This document shows positions 44,805 to 54,635 of a DNA stretch of 64,000 bases, one piece after another. The stretch comes from Bradyrhizobium betae (lineage in GTDB: Bacteria > Pseudomonadota > Alphaproteobacteria > Rhizobiales > Xanthobacteraceae): assembly GCF_008932115.1 (NCBI RefSeq), contig NZ_CP044543.1, positions 5,152,501 through 5,216,500 of the forward strand, in the 5' to 3' direction. Made by a program: the position numbers and the translations under genes. The notes beneath the pieces are model-generated. The model saw nothing but the letters and a program-made list of their open reading frames with translations. It made no database searches and was not told the DNA's origin. The stretch's first letter is position 1, and each line of letters starts with the position of its first letter.

Positions 44805-45575
44805 TCATGCGACCGACCAGCCGCCGTCGATCGGCAGGCTGGCCCCGGTGATGTCGTTTGCGGCCGCGCTGCAGAGAAAGACGACCATGGCGGCGACGGC
44901 ATTCATCTCGATGAAGCGCTGTGTCGGCTGACGCTCGCCGAGATAGTCGCGGGTCACATCCTCGACAGCACGGCTGCTGGTCGTTGCCATGGTGGCGATC
45001 TTGTCGAGGATGGCGGGCGTCGGCAGCGTACCGGGGCAGAGCGTGTTGCAGGTGATGCCGCTGCGGGCGGTCTCTATCGCCACCGCGCGGGTCATGCCCA
45101 GGATCGCCGTCTTGGTGGTGACGTAGTCGATGCGGTCCTCGACCGCGCGGCTCGAATAGATCGAGCCCATGTTGATGATCCGGCCCCAGCTGCGCTGCTT
45201 CATTGCCGGCAGCGCCAGGCGAATGAGGTGGAACGGCGCGGAGAGGTTCACGGCCAGCGCCTGCTCCCAGCGCTCGGGCGGAAACTGTTCGATCGCGGCG
45301 AAATGCCTGACGACCGCGTTGTTGACGAGGATGTCGATGGCGCCGCAGCGATCGAGCAGGTCGGCCATCATGGCCTCGATCGCATCGCGCTGGGACAGGT
45401 CCACGCCCGCCGTGATCACCTCGACGCCGAAGCGGGCGCGGAGATCATCCGCGGCCTGCTTCGGCGCAACGAGATCGTGAAGGACGATGCTGGCGCCCGC
45501 GCCGGCCAGCCCTTCCGCGACGGCAAAGCCAAGGCCCGCGGTCGCGCCGGTCACGAGTGCCCATTTGCCCTTCAT
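44805..45575 (-). CDS. Short-chain dehydrogenase/reductase (second), 3-hydroxybutyrate-dehydrogenase-like
   Basis: 256 aa from ATG 45575; a GTG at 45584 is a possible upstream start. Cofactor motif TGATAGLGFAVAEGLA with Asp after the second strand (VLHDLVAPKQ), suggesting NAD. Catalytic NMGSIYSSRAV and YVTTKTAIL; C-terminal GASLPIDGGWSVA. Resemblance to 3-hydroxybutyrate dehydrogenases is by overall pattern only. Between the CMD-like gene and the first SDR, with short gaps. Confidence 0.9.
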   Translation of the reverse strand: MKGKWALVTGATAGLGFAVAEGLAGAGASIVLHDLVAPKQAADDLRARFGVEVITAGVDLSQRDAIEAMMADLLDRCGAIDILVNNAVVRHFAAIEQFPPERWEQALAVNLSAPFHLIRLALPAMKQRSWGRIINMGSIYSSRAVEDRIDYVTTKTAILGMTRAVAIETARSGITCNTLCPGTLPTPAILDKIATMATTSSRAVEDVTRDYLGERQPTQRFIEMNAVAAMVVFLCSAAANDITGASLPIDGGWSVA

Positions 45576-45590
45576 CGCAGTCACGCGTCT

Positions 45591-45971
45591 CTACTTCTTG
45601 TCGAGCTCGGCGAACACGTCCTTCGCGTTCCGGAACGCATCGACGCCGGCAGGTACGCCGCAATAGATCGCGACCTGCATGAAGACCTCGCGGATTTCCT
45701 CCTTGGTCGCGCCGTTGGCGAGCGCGCCGCGGACATGGGTCTTCAGCTCATGCGGGCGATTGAGCGCGCAGAGCATCGCCAGATTGAGGAAGCTGCGGGT
45801 CTTGCGCGTCAGGCCTTCGCGCCCCCAGACGTAACCCCAGCAATACTCCGTGGTGAGGTCCTGCATCGGACGATTGAACTCGTCCGCGGATGCGATCGCC
45901 TTGTCGACGAACTCGTTGCCGAGCACGCTCTTGCGGATTTCGAGGCCGCGGTCGTAAGTCGCCTTGTCCAT
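45591..45971 (-). CDS. Carboxymuconolactone decarboxylase family protein (leftward copy)
   Basis: 126 aa, PcaC-like alpha-helical protein. Family segments TTEYCWGYVWGREGLTRKTRSFLNLAML, ALNRPHELKTHVRGALANGATKEEIREVF and YCGVPAGVDAFRNAK are complete. No CxxC, so not an AhpD-type peroxidase. Close paralogue of the gene at 56041, which sits in the divergent cluster. Could decarboxylate a lactone intermediate, but the protocatechuate pathway genes (pcaBDGH) are not seen here. Confidence 0.9.
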   Translation of the reverse strand: MDKATYDRGLEIRKSVLGNEFVDKAIASADEFNRPMQDLTTEYCWGYVWGREGLTRKTRSFLNLAMLCALNRPHELKTHVRGALANGATKEEIREVFMQVAIYCGVPAGVDAFRNAKDVFAELDKK

Positions 45972-45999
45972 GTTGTTCTCCGTTTCTCTTTCGGCGGTA

Positions 46000-47238
46000 T
46001 CAGTTCTTCGGCCAGAACGGCTTTGCCAGCGCGAGCTCGGGCGGGAACACCGTCACCGGCACGCCGGCCTGCCACTGCACGATGGTCATGCCGGCGCCGA
46101 CCCGGCGGCCCTTTTCGTCGAACTTGATCTCGCCCAGCGGATAGTATTTCGACGGGCCGCCATCCATGGTGCGTAGCGCCTCGCCGACGGCGACGCGGTC
46201 GGCCTTGCCGGCCTTCTCCAGCGCGTCCTTGATCACCCACATGTCGCCATAGGTGGAGATCGCGTTCTGCGTCATCCACGGCTCCTTGTAGCGGGTCTTC
46301 AATTCGGCGATCAGCGCCTCGTGGCCCTTGGCGCCCCAGCTGGCGACGCAGGTCAGCACGCCCTGGAGCAGTTCGGGGCTGACGGTCTGCAGCATGTCCG
46401 GCTCGGCGATCGCGATGCCGAAGGAGATGGTCGGCACCTTGCCCTGGCCGAGGCCGAACTCGTTCATCTTCTCGAGCAGCAGCTTTGCGTCCGAGATCAC
46501 CGTCGGCAGGAAGAACAGCAGGTCGGGCTTGGCCGACCGGATCTTCTGCACCAGCGACGTCGCATCCGCGAGCGGCGGCGTGAACGTCTCGTCGACGACC
46601 AGCTGCAGCTGGTTCTCTGCAAGCAGGCCTTCGCGCATCGCCTTGGCGGAGGCGATCGAGGCGCCCGTGTTGTCGGTCAGGATCGCGACCGTCTTCGGCC
46701 GCTTGCCGGAGGCCGTCTCCGCCAGCTTGATGAGCTGGGGCAATGCCTGCTTGGCCTGTGAGCCCGCGGTCGCCGCGGTCTGGAATACGTATTTGAATCC
46801 GCGCTCGGTGATCAGGTCGGAGTAGGAGAGGGTGAGCATGGGAAGGTTGGCGCGCTCGGTCACTTCGGTCACCGCGAGCGTGAACGAGGACAGGTAAGCG
46901 CCGCTGGCGGCGACCAGATCAGTCTCCTGTGCGACCATGCGCTGCGCCGCGTTCTTGGCCTTCTCCGTGGTGTCGCCGGAATCCAGCACCACCAGCTTCA
47001 GCTTGGCGCCACCGAGTACCTTGATGCCGCCTTGCGCGTTGATGTGGTCGACCGCCATCTCGGCGCCTTCGCGCATCACCGTTCCCGGACGGGCATAGAG
47101 TCCGGAGATCGGAACCAGCAAGCCGACCTTCACCTCGGCAGGCTGCTGCGCCCATGCGGCGCGGGATGCGATCAGCGTGCCGGAGGCGCCGGCCAGCAAC
47201 GTTCGCCTTGAGATCGTAAACTTGTTCTTTGCAGTCAT
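46000..47238 (-). CDS. Branched-chain-type ABC substrate-binding protein (first of tandem pair)
   Basis: LivK/HAAT-type periplasmic receptor. 412 aa with a twin-arginine-like signal (SRRTLLAGASGTLIASRAAWA). Mature domain begins VKVGLLVPISGLYARPGTVMREGAEMAVDHINAQGG. Very similar in long blocks (GDTTEKAKNAAQRMVAQE, ERANLPMLTLSYSDLITERGFKYVFQTAAT) to the next gene, so the two arose by duplication. Works with LivHMGF-like genes at 48.5-52 kb. Ligand unknown; likely an amide, amino acid or aromatic acid. Confidence 0.92.
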   Translation of the reverse strand: MTAKNKFTISRRTLLAGASGTLIASRAAWAQQPAEVKVGLLVPISGLYARPGTVMREGAEMAVDHINAQGGIKVLGGAKLKLVVLDSGDTTEKAKNAAQRMVAQETDLVAASGAYLSSFTLAVTEVTERANLPMLTLSYSDLITERGFKYVFQTAATAGSQAKQALPQLIKLAETASGKRPKTVAILTDNTGASIASAKAMREGLLAENQLQLVVDETFTPPLADATSLVQKIRSAKPDLLFFLPTVISDAKLLLEKMNEFGLGQGKVPTISFGIAIAEPDMLQTVSPELLQGVLTCVASWGAKGHEALIAELKTRYKEPWMTQNAISTYGDMWVIKDALEKAGKADRVAVGEALRTMDGGPSKYYPLGEIKFDEKGRRVGAGMTIVQWQAGVPVTVFPPELALAKPFWPKN

Positions 47239-47271
47239 GACAATTCTCCTCCCTGAAAAATCGCGCGGCGC

Positions 47272-48522
47272 TTACGGCTTCTTCGGCCAGAACGGTTCTG
47301 CCTGCGCGAGCTCGGGCGGATAAACGGTGACAGGCACGCCCGATTGCCATTGCACGATGACGACGCCGGCGCCGACGCGGCGGCCCTTTTCGTCGAACTT
47401 GAGCTGGCCGCCCGGATAATATTTGGAATCGCCGGCATCCAGCGTCCGCAAGGCCTGCGCGACCGCATTGCGATCGGCCTTGCCGGCCTTCTCCAGCGCT
47501 TCCTTCATCACCCACATGTCGCCATAGGTCGAGATGACGTTCTGCGTCGCCCAGGGCTCCTTGTACTTGGCCTTGAGTTCGGCGATCAGGGCTTCGTGGC
47601 CTTTCGCGCCCCAGCTGGCGACGATAGTCATGATGCCCTGCACGATCTCGGGGCTCACGCTCTGCAGCATGTCGGGCTCGGCGATGGTGATGCTGAAGGA
47701 GACGGTCGGGATCTTGCCTTGGCCGAGGCCGAATTCGCTGATCTTCTCCAGCCCGAGCTTGGCGTCCGAGACCGCGTTCGGCATGAACAGCAGCAGGTCG
47801 GGCTTGGCGGAGCGCACCTTCTGGATCAGCGGCGTCGCATCGGACAGTGGCGGCGTCCAGACTTCCTCGACGACGAGCTGGAGGCCTTCCTGCGCGAACA
47901 GCCTCTCCTTCAGCGCCTTGGCGGTGGCGACCGAGGTTGCGGTGTTGTCCATCAGCATCGCCACGGTCTTCGGCCGCTTGCCGGAGGCCTTCGCGGCGAG
48001 CTTCATCAGCGCCGGCAAGCCGAGCTCGGACTGGCGGCTCGCGGTCGCGGCGGTCTGGAAGATGTATTTGAAACCGCGATCGGTCAGTAGGTCCGAATAA
48101 GAGAGCGTCAGCATCGGCAGTTCGGCGCGCTCGGTCACCTCGGTGACGGCGAGGGTGAAGGAGGAGAGATAGGAGCCGGTAGCGGCGACGAGATCAGGCT
48201 CCTGCGCGACCATGCGCTGCGCCGCGTTCTTGGCCTTCTCGGTGGTGTCGCCGCAGTCGATCACCACCAGCTTCAGCTTGGCTCCGCCGAGCGCCTTGAT
48301 GCCGCCTTGCGCGTTGATGTGCTCGATGCCCATCTCGGCGCCCATCTTCATGACCTGGCCGGGGCGCGTGTAGATGCCCGACAGCGGCACGATCAGTCCA
48401 ACCTTCACCTCGGCCGGTGTCTGCGCGCGTGCAACGCCAGCAAGGCCGACGGCGGCAGCCCCCGACAGCACGGTCCGGCGCGTCAGTCCTTTCGATATTC
48501 TGCTCTTCGATGTCTTGTTCAT
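47272..48522 (-). CDS. Branched-chain-type ABC substrate-binding protein (second of tandem pair)
   Basis: 416 aa from ATG 48522, directly before the twin-arginine-like signal TRRTVLSGAAAVGLAGVARA; upstream in-frame residues are not family-like. Same architecture as its neighbour at 46 kb, with a 33-base gap. Blocks such as GLYTRP/GIYTRPGQVMKMGAEMGIEHINAQGG differ enough to suggest different or widened ligand range. Follows livF by 34 bases in the operon. Confidence 0.92.
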   Translation of the reverse strand: MNKTSKSRISKGLTRRTVLSGAAAVGLAGVARAQTPAEVKVGLIVPLSGIYTRPGQVMKMGAEMGIEHINAQGGIKALGGAKLKLVVIDCGDTTEKAKNAAQRMVAQEPDLVAATGSYLSSFTLAVTEVTERAELPMLTLSYSDLLTDRGFKYIFQTAATASRQSELGLPALMKLAAKASGKRPKTVAMLMDNTATSVATAKALKERLFAQEGLQLVVEEVWTPPLSDATPLIQKVRSAKPDLLLFMPNAVSDAKLGLEKISEFGLGQGKIPTVSFSITIAEPDMLQSVSPEIVQGIMTIVASWGAKGHEALIAELKAKYKEPWATQNVISTYGDMWVMKEALEKAGKADRNAVAQALRTLDAGDSKYYPGGQLKFDEKGRRVGAGVVIVQWQSGVPVTVYPPELAQAEPFWPKKP

Positions 48523-48556
48523 CTTGTTGTCTCCCTGGTCTTTGTTTTTTATTTGG

Positions 48557-49250
<694 letters not shown>

Positions 49251-49264
<14 letters not shown>

Positions 49265-51026
49265 GGGCCACCCACTTCTTGCCGAGATAGGCTTCGATCA
49301 CGCGGCTGTCATGCGTCACCACTTCCGGAAGCCCCTCGGTGATGACGGCGCCGTGGTCGAGCACGAGGAAACTGTCGACCAGGCGAACCATCGCCTGCAT
49401 CGTGTGCTCGATGATGGCGATGGTCATGCCGTCGTGTGCCAGCTGCTGGATCACGGCGACGACCTCGTCCGCCTCGCCGTGGCCGAGGCCCGCCAGCGTT
49501 TCGTCGAGCAGCAGGATGCGCGGCTGGCCGGCGATCGCGCGGGCCAGCTCCATCAGCCGCAGCTCCTTGGTCGAGAGCTCGCCGGCGACACGGTCGGCGA
49601 CGGCGGAGAGCCCGACCCGGGCGACCGCATCGGCGGCAAGCTTGCGGGCCTCCGCGTCGGTGCGGGCGCGGACATAGGCGCCGACCACGACGTTGTCGAG
49701 GATCGACATGCGCAGGAACGGCCGCATGACCTGGAAGGTGCGGCCGATGCCGGCCTCGCAGATCACGTGCGGCCGCTGGCCGGACATGTTGCGGCCGTCG
49801 ATCAGCACCTCGCCCTGGCTCGGCTTCAGAAAGCCGTTGAGGAGATTGAACAGCGTGGTCTTGCCCGCGCCGTTGGGTCCGATGATGCCGAGGATCTCGT
49901 TCTTGTGCAGCTTGAAGCTGACATCCTGCACCGCCTTGAGGCCGCCGAAGGAGCGCGAGAGGTTGCGCACCTCGAGCACGACTTCACCGGTCGCGGCGCG
50001 CTGCCGTGACGCGGGCTTCAGCGTCGTCACGCTCGCCGGTAACTCCGCCGATGTGGTCGCAGGGCTCGTCGCCTGCGGCGCGGCCCGCTTGCGCAGGAGA
50101 TCGCGCAGTTTCCAGAACAGGCCTTCCGGAGCGACCAGGATGACGCAGACGATGGCAAAGCCGAAGATCACGCCCTGGATGCCGGGAATGCGCGCTCCGG
50201 CCTCCGCGTGCAGGATTTCGGCGAGCGGGATCAGGATCACCGAGCCGATGACCGGCCCCCAGACCGTGCCGACGCCGCCGAACATCGCGACCGTGAGCGC
50301 CTGCGCCGACACCAGCATGCCGAACACCGATGCCGGGGTCACGACCAGCAGCACCTGCGCGTAGAACCCGCCGATGGCGGCGGCGATCGCGCCGCTCAGA
50401 ATGATCGCGCGCAGCTTCCATGCCAGGGTGTTGATCCCTGCCGCTTCGGCCGCGGCCTCGTTCTGCTTGATTGCGAGCAGCGCCATGCCGAAGCGCGAGC
50501 GTTCGATGATCTGCGTCAGCACGATCGTGGCCAGCATGATGGCGAGCCCCAGCAGCGTGTAGATGTGCGGATCGCTGAACTGCATGTAGGCGATCGGGGC
50601 GTCGCGCTTGATCGGAAGCGTCACCTCCTGGAAACCGAGCCACTCGAACACGTAGAGAATGGCGAGCGGGTAGGCGAGCATCGCCAGCGCGAAGTAATGT
50701 CCCTGCAGGCGGAAAGTCGGAAAGCCGATCAGGAGTCCTGCGATGCCGCCGAGCATGGCGGCAACCGGAATCAGCAGCCACGGCGAGATGTCGAAATAGA
50801 TCTGCCCGAGCGCTGTCGCGTAGGCGCCGATTCCGAAGAAGGCGGCGTGGCCGAACGAGACCAGTCCGGTGTAGCCGCTGAGCAGATTCCACGACAGCCC
50901 GAACACCGCCCACACCGGCACCAGCGTCAGGATGAGCTGGTAGTAGGAGTTGGTGACGCCCAGCGAGATCCCGGCATAGGCCAGCGTGAAGAGCAGGGGA
51001 GGAAGAAAGGAGCGCATCCGGAGCAT
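49251..51026 (-). CDS. LivM-LivG fusion: ABC permease joined to ATPase
   Basis: 591 aa from ATG 51026, with AGAGGA seven bases upstream; a GTG at 51032 overlaps the livH stop and is an alternative. Residues about 1-310 are a LivM permease (SFGHAAFFGIGAYATAL, eight to ten helices); then a Pro/Ala/Thr-rich linker (about 320-350). Residues about 355-591 are a LivG ATPase: Walker A GPNGAGKTTLFNLLNG, Walker B ILLLDETLAGL. The ABC signature reads LSTKELRLMELARAIA rather than LSGGQ. One continuous frame, so the fusion is real as sequenced. Confidence 0.92.
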
Positions 51027-51028
51027 GG

Positions 51029-51964
51029 TCACGTCCTCTCGACCATGCGCCCGAAGAAACCTTGCGGGCGGAAGAAGATGATGAGCAGGAAGACGGCGAA
51101 GATCGCGGCGTTCTGCAGCTGCGTCGGCAGGATCAGCGTCGACATCTGCTGGACGAGGCCGATCGTCATGCCGCCCCAGAAGGCGCCGATGATGCTGCCC
51201 ATGCCGCCGAGCACGACGCCGGCATACATCACGATGACGTATTCGAGCCCCACGAAGGGATGGAACGGATAGTTGGTGGCAAGCAGGCCGCCGGCAATCG
51301 CGGTGATGCCGCAGCCGAGCGCGAAGGCGGTGCGGTGGGCGCGGTCGACGTCGATGCCCATATAGGTCGCGGCGGTCGGATTGTCCGCGGCGGCACGCAG
51401 GGACTTGCCGATCCGCGTGCGCGTGATCAGGAGCGAAAGCAGAACCATGATCGCGAGCGACACGATCGCGTCGATGCTGCGCGCCTTGTTGAGGAAGATG
51501 CTGATGTCGAGGAAGGGAACGAGCTCCCACGCCGAGCTCGACAGCGGCGTCCGGATCGAGGCCAGCACGGATCCGAACACGATGAGGCCGCCATTTTGCA
51601 GGATCAGCGCGATGCCGAGCGTCAGGATGAGCTGGGCATAGTGACCGTCGCCTTCCAGCGCGGCGGTGCGCGTGCCCGAGACGCGCGAGATCAGCGCCAG
51701 ATGGACGAAATAGCCGAACACGGCGAGCACGGGGCCGGCGAGCAGGATAGCCACGAACGGGCCCACCGTGTTGCCGAACAGGGTCTGGATGCCGGCGGCG
51801 GTGAAGAGATAGAAGGCGGCATACATGCCGAGCATCATGAAATCGCCGTGCGCGAAATTGATGACGCGCATGACGCCGAAGATCAGGCCAAGCCCGACGC
51901 ACATCAGGCCGTAGACGGCGCCGATCAGCAGGCCCGCGGCGAGCGCTTGCAGAAATCCTTCCAT
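51029..51964 (-). CDS. LivH-like ABC permease
   Basis: 311 aa permease of the same importer, about eight helices. Start at ATG 51964 has GGAGG eight bases upstream; a GTG at 51979 is possible. Typical N-terminus LAAGLLIGAVYGLMCVGLGLIFGVMRVINFAHGDFMMLGMYAAFYL and YIVIMYAGVVLGGMGSIIGAF near the C-terminus. The stop nearly abuts the LivMG start. First transporter gene of the leftward operon, 112 bases after the PrpD gene. Confidence 0.93.
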   Translation of the reverse strand: MEGFLQALAAGLLIGAVYGLMCVGLGLIFGVMRVINFAHGDFMMLGMYAAFYLFTAAGIQTLFGNTVGPFVAILLAGPVLAVFGYFVHLALISRVSGTRTAALEGDGHYAQLILTLGIALILQNGGLIVFGSVLASIRTPLSSSAWELVPFLDISIFLNKARSIDAIVSLAIMVLLSLLITRTRIGKSLRAAADNPTAATYMGIDVDRAHRTAFALGCGITAIAGGLLATNYPFHPFVGLEYVIVMYAGVVLGGMGSIIGAFWGGMTIGLVQQMSTLILPTQLQNAAIFAVFLLIIFFRPQGFFGRMVERT

Positions 51965-52076
51965 CAGCCTCGCCTCCACGCGGTGGCCGCGCAGGACTGC
52001 CGGCGATCGCTGGCTGCTGACGATGCTAGACCGGTCTCGAAGTCGACCATGTTTCCCCCGTACTCTCCGGCACTTC

Positions 52077-53471
52077 TTATGATGCCGATCGTAAAACCCG
52101 TTCCGGTGTGTCCAGACGGCATTGTGCTGCGATCACGCCGGCATCGCCGAGCTGTTCGCAATCGTCGATGAGTTGCTCGAGCCGATGCGCGCGGTCCTCG
52201 CCGAGGACCTTGGCCGCGGCGGCGCGAAAGCGCGCGCGAATATCTGACGGCGTTGCGGCGATGACATCGGGCAAGGCGTGCCGGATCGTTCGGCCGCCGC
52301 GCAGATGCACGGTCACTTCCGCGCCCTGCCTGCCAGGAAAGGCAGCGGTGAAGCCGGGATCCGCCTTGAGATCGGTGACCGAAACCAGGCGGAGGATGTC
52401 GGCATCATCCAGCCCGGCATAATTCTCTTCCGCGATCTCGCCCCGCGCCAGCGTCGCCGCGACGCTGAAGGGAATGCTCATCTTGGCCTGGAGCGCGTTG
52501 CGGTAGGGCCCCATCGAGTCGCAACCGGGATAGCGAACGGCGGCATCAGGCGCGCGAACGACGACGCGGTCGATTTCCTCGGCGCCGGCAAGCTCGTGCG
52601 AGACGCGAAGTGCCGCCTGCGCGGCGGTCTGGGCGAAATTGCAGGCCGGAACCGGCTTGTTGTAGACGGCCATGATCTCGCTCTCTCCGTCGGGGAAGAG
52701 CGTGATGCGGTCGGGCGCGGCCTGGCGGCGGTAAGCGGCGAACAGGCCGGCTTCGCCCTCGATGATCGTTTCCGAGCCGAACGCGCCGGCTGCGGAAAGG
52801 CCGATGGCCTTGATCGCGTTGCTGGCCGCAAAGCCCGGATGGAAATACATGTCGGAGCCGCCGGCATGCGGCCACTCGTTGAGACCGCTGGAGGTATTGG
52901 CTGCGATGGCGATGGCACTGGTTGCCTGGTCCTCGGAAAGGCCGAGGGCAAAGCTTCCCGCCAGCGCCGCGCCCAGCGGCGCCACCAGGCCGGTCGGACG
53001 ATAGAGCCGCGCGAGATCTGAGGTCAGGAGCGCGCGGCCGATCCGCGCGCCGGTCTCATAGCCGATGATGGCGGCAGCCAGCAGCTTCGTCCCGTGCAGC
53101 GGCGTCTGCTCCGACAGCGCAAGCAGCGTCGGCCAGACCACGACGCCATGGTGCGCGATGCTGGCGGCATGCATGTCTTCCCGGACCAGGCCGTGTCCCA
53201 TCACGGCATTGGCGAAGGCGGCGTCGGCCGCTGAGGAGTGTTGCGAAGTCCCGATGATCGAGATGCCGCCGCCGGCCTGCGCGATCGCGACGGCCTGACG
53301 GCTCCACGGGTGATTGCCGGCCTCGAAGGCGCAGGACAGGAAGTCGAGCAGGCAGAGCTTTGCCTTCGCGACGACCTCCGGCCCGAAATTTCCGAGATCA
53401 AGCGCAAGCACGCTCCGCGCCATCTGGCGCGCAAACGATACCTTGCCTGATCCGGTCGGGTCGATCGTCAT
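52077..53471 (-). CDS. MmgE/PrpD family protein (leftward copy)
   Basis: 464 aa, cytoplasmic. Family includes 2-methylcitrate dehydratase and itaconate/aconitate-type decarboxylases. N-terminal helical domain (KLCLLDFLSCAFEAGNHPWSR, MGHGLVREDMHAASIAHHGVV) and C-terminal lid domain (SIPFSVAATLARGEI, VHLRGGRTIRHAL). No methylcitrate synthase or lyase nearby, so propionate catabolism is not supported. A second family member lies in the divergent operon at 54.6 kb. Substrate unknown. Confidence 0.88.
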   Translation of the reverse strand: MTIDPTGSGKVSFARQMARSVLALDLGNFGPEVVAKAKLCLLDFLSCAFEAGNHPWSRQAVAIAQAGGGISIIGTSQHSSAADAAFANAVMGHGLVREDMHAASIAHHGVVVWPTLLALSEQTPLHGTKLLAAAIIGYETGARIGRALLTSDLARLYRPTGLVAPLGAALAGSFALGLSEDQATSAIAIAANTSSGLNEWPHAGGSDMYFHPGFAASNAIKAIGLSAAGAFGSETIIEGEAGLFAAYRRQAAPDRITLFPDGESEIMAVYNKPVPACNFAQTAAQAALRVSHELAGAEEIDRVVVRAPDAAVRYPGCDSMGPYRNALQAKMSIPFSVAATLARGEIAEENYAGLDDADILRLVSVTDLKADPGFTAAFPGRQGAEVTVHLRGGRTIRHALPDVIAATPSDIRARFRAAAAKVLGEDRAHRLEQLIDDCEQLGDAGVIAAQCRLDTPERVLRSAS

Positions 53472-53501
53472 CTCAATCGCTCTTCCTGAATGCTCGTGCG
53501 C

Positions 53502-54395
53502 TTAGCCGCGCATCTCGACGCCGGCCCACTCCTCGAGCACCTTGGCGATCGAGGTGAAGTCGGACGCCGCACCGTATTTGGCATTGGTGATCGCGAGCAT
53601 CTGCCGCACCACCGCGCCGCAGACCATCGGCACGCCCATGGCTTCGGCCTCGTCCACGCAGAGCCGGACATCCTTGTAGGACAGGCCGGTGGTGAAGCCG
53701 AAATCGAAGGTGCCGGGCAGCACCGCGCGGGGAAACTTGTCTTCGGACGCGCTGTTGCGGCCGCTGCTGGCGTTGATGATGTCGATCAGCACCTTGGCGT
53801 TGACGCCGCCCTTGACGCCCATCGCGACCGCCTCCGAGGTGATCACCAGCGCTGCGGCCGCCATCAGATTGTTGGCGAGCTTGGCGGTCTGCGCCACGCC
53901 GGGCTTGTCGCCGGTGTAGAACAGCTTGCCGAAGTTCTTCAGGATCGGTTGCACGGTCTCGTAGGTCGCCTGCGGGCACGACACCATCACGGCCAGCGTG
54001 CCGTTGATGGCGCCCTTGATGCCGCCGCTCACGGGCGCATCGACCAGCGTCATGCCCTTGGCCTTCAGGCCTTCCGCGACGAACTTCGCCGCGCCCGGAC
54101 CCGAGGTCGACAGATCGATCACGATCTTGGCGCGGGTGCCGCTGCTGATGCCGTCCTGGCCGAGCGTGACGGCCTTGACGATGTCGGGCGTCGGCAGGCT
54201 GGCGAGCACGATATCGGTGCGCGAGGCGACGTCGGCGGGCGACTTGCCGAGCTGAGCGCCGCGCTTGACCAGCGCCTGGGCCGCTTCAGCCTGCGTGTCA
54301 TAGACGACGAGCGAATAGCCCGCGTCGATCAATCGCCCCGCCATCGGGCCGCCCATGCGGCCCGTGCCGATTACGCCGAGAATCTCTCCCGCCAT
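53502..54395 (-). CDS. 3-hydroxyisobutyrate-dehydrogenase-like beta-hydroxyacid dehydrogenase
   Basis: 297 aa NAD(P)-dependent oxidoreductase. Rossmann motif GVIGTGRMGGPMAGRLIDAG, substrate motif VDAPVSGGIKGAINGTLAVMV, and catalytic lysine region GVAQTAKLANNLMAAAALV. Could act on a beta-hydroxy acid such as tartronate semialdehyde or hydroxyisobutyrate. First gene of the leftward operon; its promoter region faces the PrpD gene at 54.6 kb. Confidence 0.9.
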   Translation of the reverse strand: MAGEILGVIGTGRMGGPMAGRLIDAGYSLVVYDTQAEAAQALVKRGAQLGKSPADVASRTDIVLASLPTPDIVKAVTLGQDGISSGTRAKIVIDLSTSGPGAAKFVAEGLKAKGMTLVDAPVSGGIKGAINGTLAVMVSCPQATYETVQPILKNFGKLFYTGDKPGVAQTAKLANNLMAAAALVITSEAVAMGVKGGVNAKVLIDIINASSGRNSASEDKFPRAVLPGTFDFGFTTGLSYKDVRLCVDEAEAMGVPMVCGAVVRQMLAITNAKYGAASDFTSIAKVLEEWAGVEMRG

Positions 54396-54537
54396 CGTCT
54401 ACTCCCTGTCGCGCGATCCCCTGACGGACGCGCCTTCTTGATCTCGAGGTCGATATCGTCTGGTCGAACGTCTTCGCCGGCCGGCCTCGTCGGCCGCCGT
54501 CGTCGTGGCCACGGGGTCCCGCGCCAACGGGCCGGAT

Positions 54538-54572
54538 TGTTATGATTGTCAGACAAGCTGTCAAGCATAACA
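54538..54572. promoter_or_regulatory. Divergent promoter/operator dyad between the two catabolic operons
   Basis: Perfect inverted repeat TGTTATG (54538-54544) and CATAACA (54566-54572) flanks an 11-base palindrome TTGTCAGACAA (54546-54556). On the minus strand TTGACA (54564-54559) is a good -35 for the leftward operon; on the plus strand TATGAT (54541-54546) could be a -10. It is the AT-richest part of the 240-base gap between the leftward and rightward operons. Likely a GntR binding site; which GntR is unknown. Confidence 0.6.
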
Positions 54573-54635
54573 TTTGGGGTCGACAGTTTGCCGCGGATCG
54601 GCATAAGGTCCGGGAAAACGAGGAAGACGCCCCGC

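Noticed and set aside
45591..45971. Complete protocatechuate (pca) pathway
   Set aside because: Only PcaC-like proteins are found; no pcaB, pcaD, pcaG/H or thiolase in the window.
44511..46127. 538-codon plus-strand open frame opposite two SDR genes and the PcaC-like gene
   Set aside because: Mirror of three supported genes; no motifs.
52077..53471. Methylcitrate cycle (PrpD) assignment
   Set aside because: No prpB or prpC nearby and two divergent family members are present; function left open.
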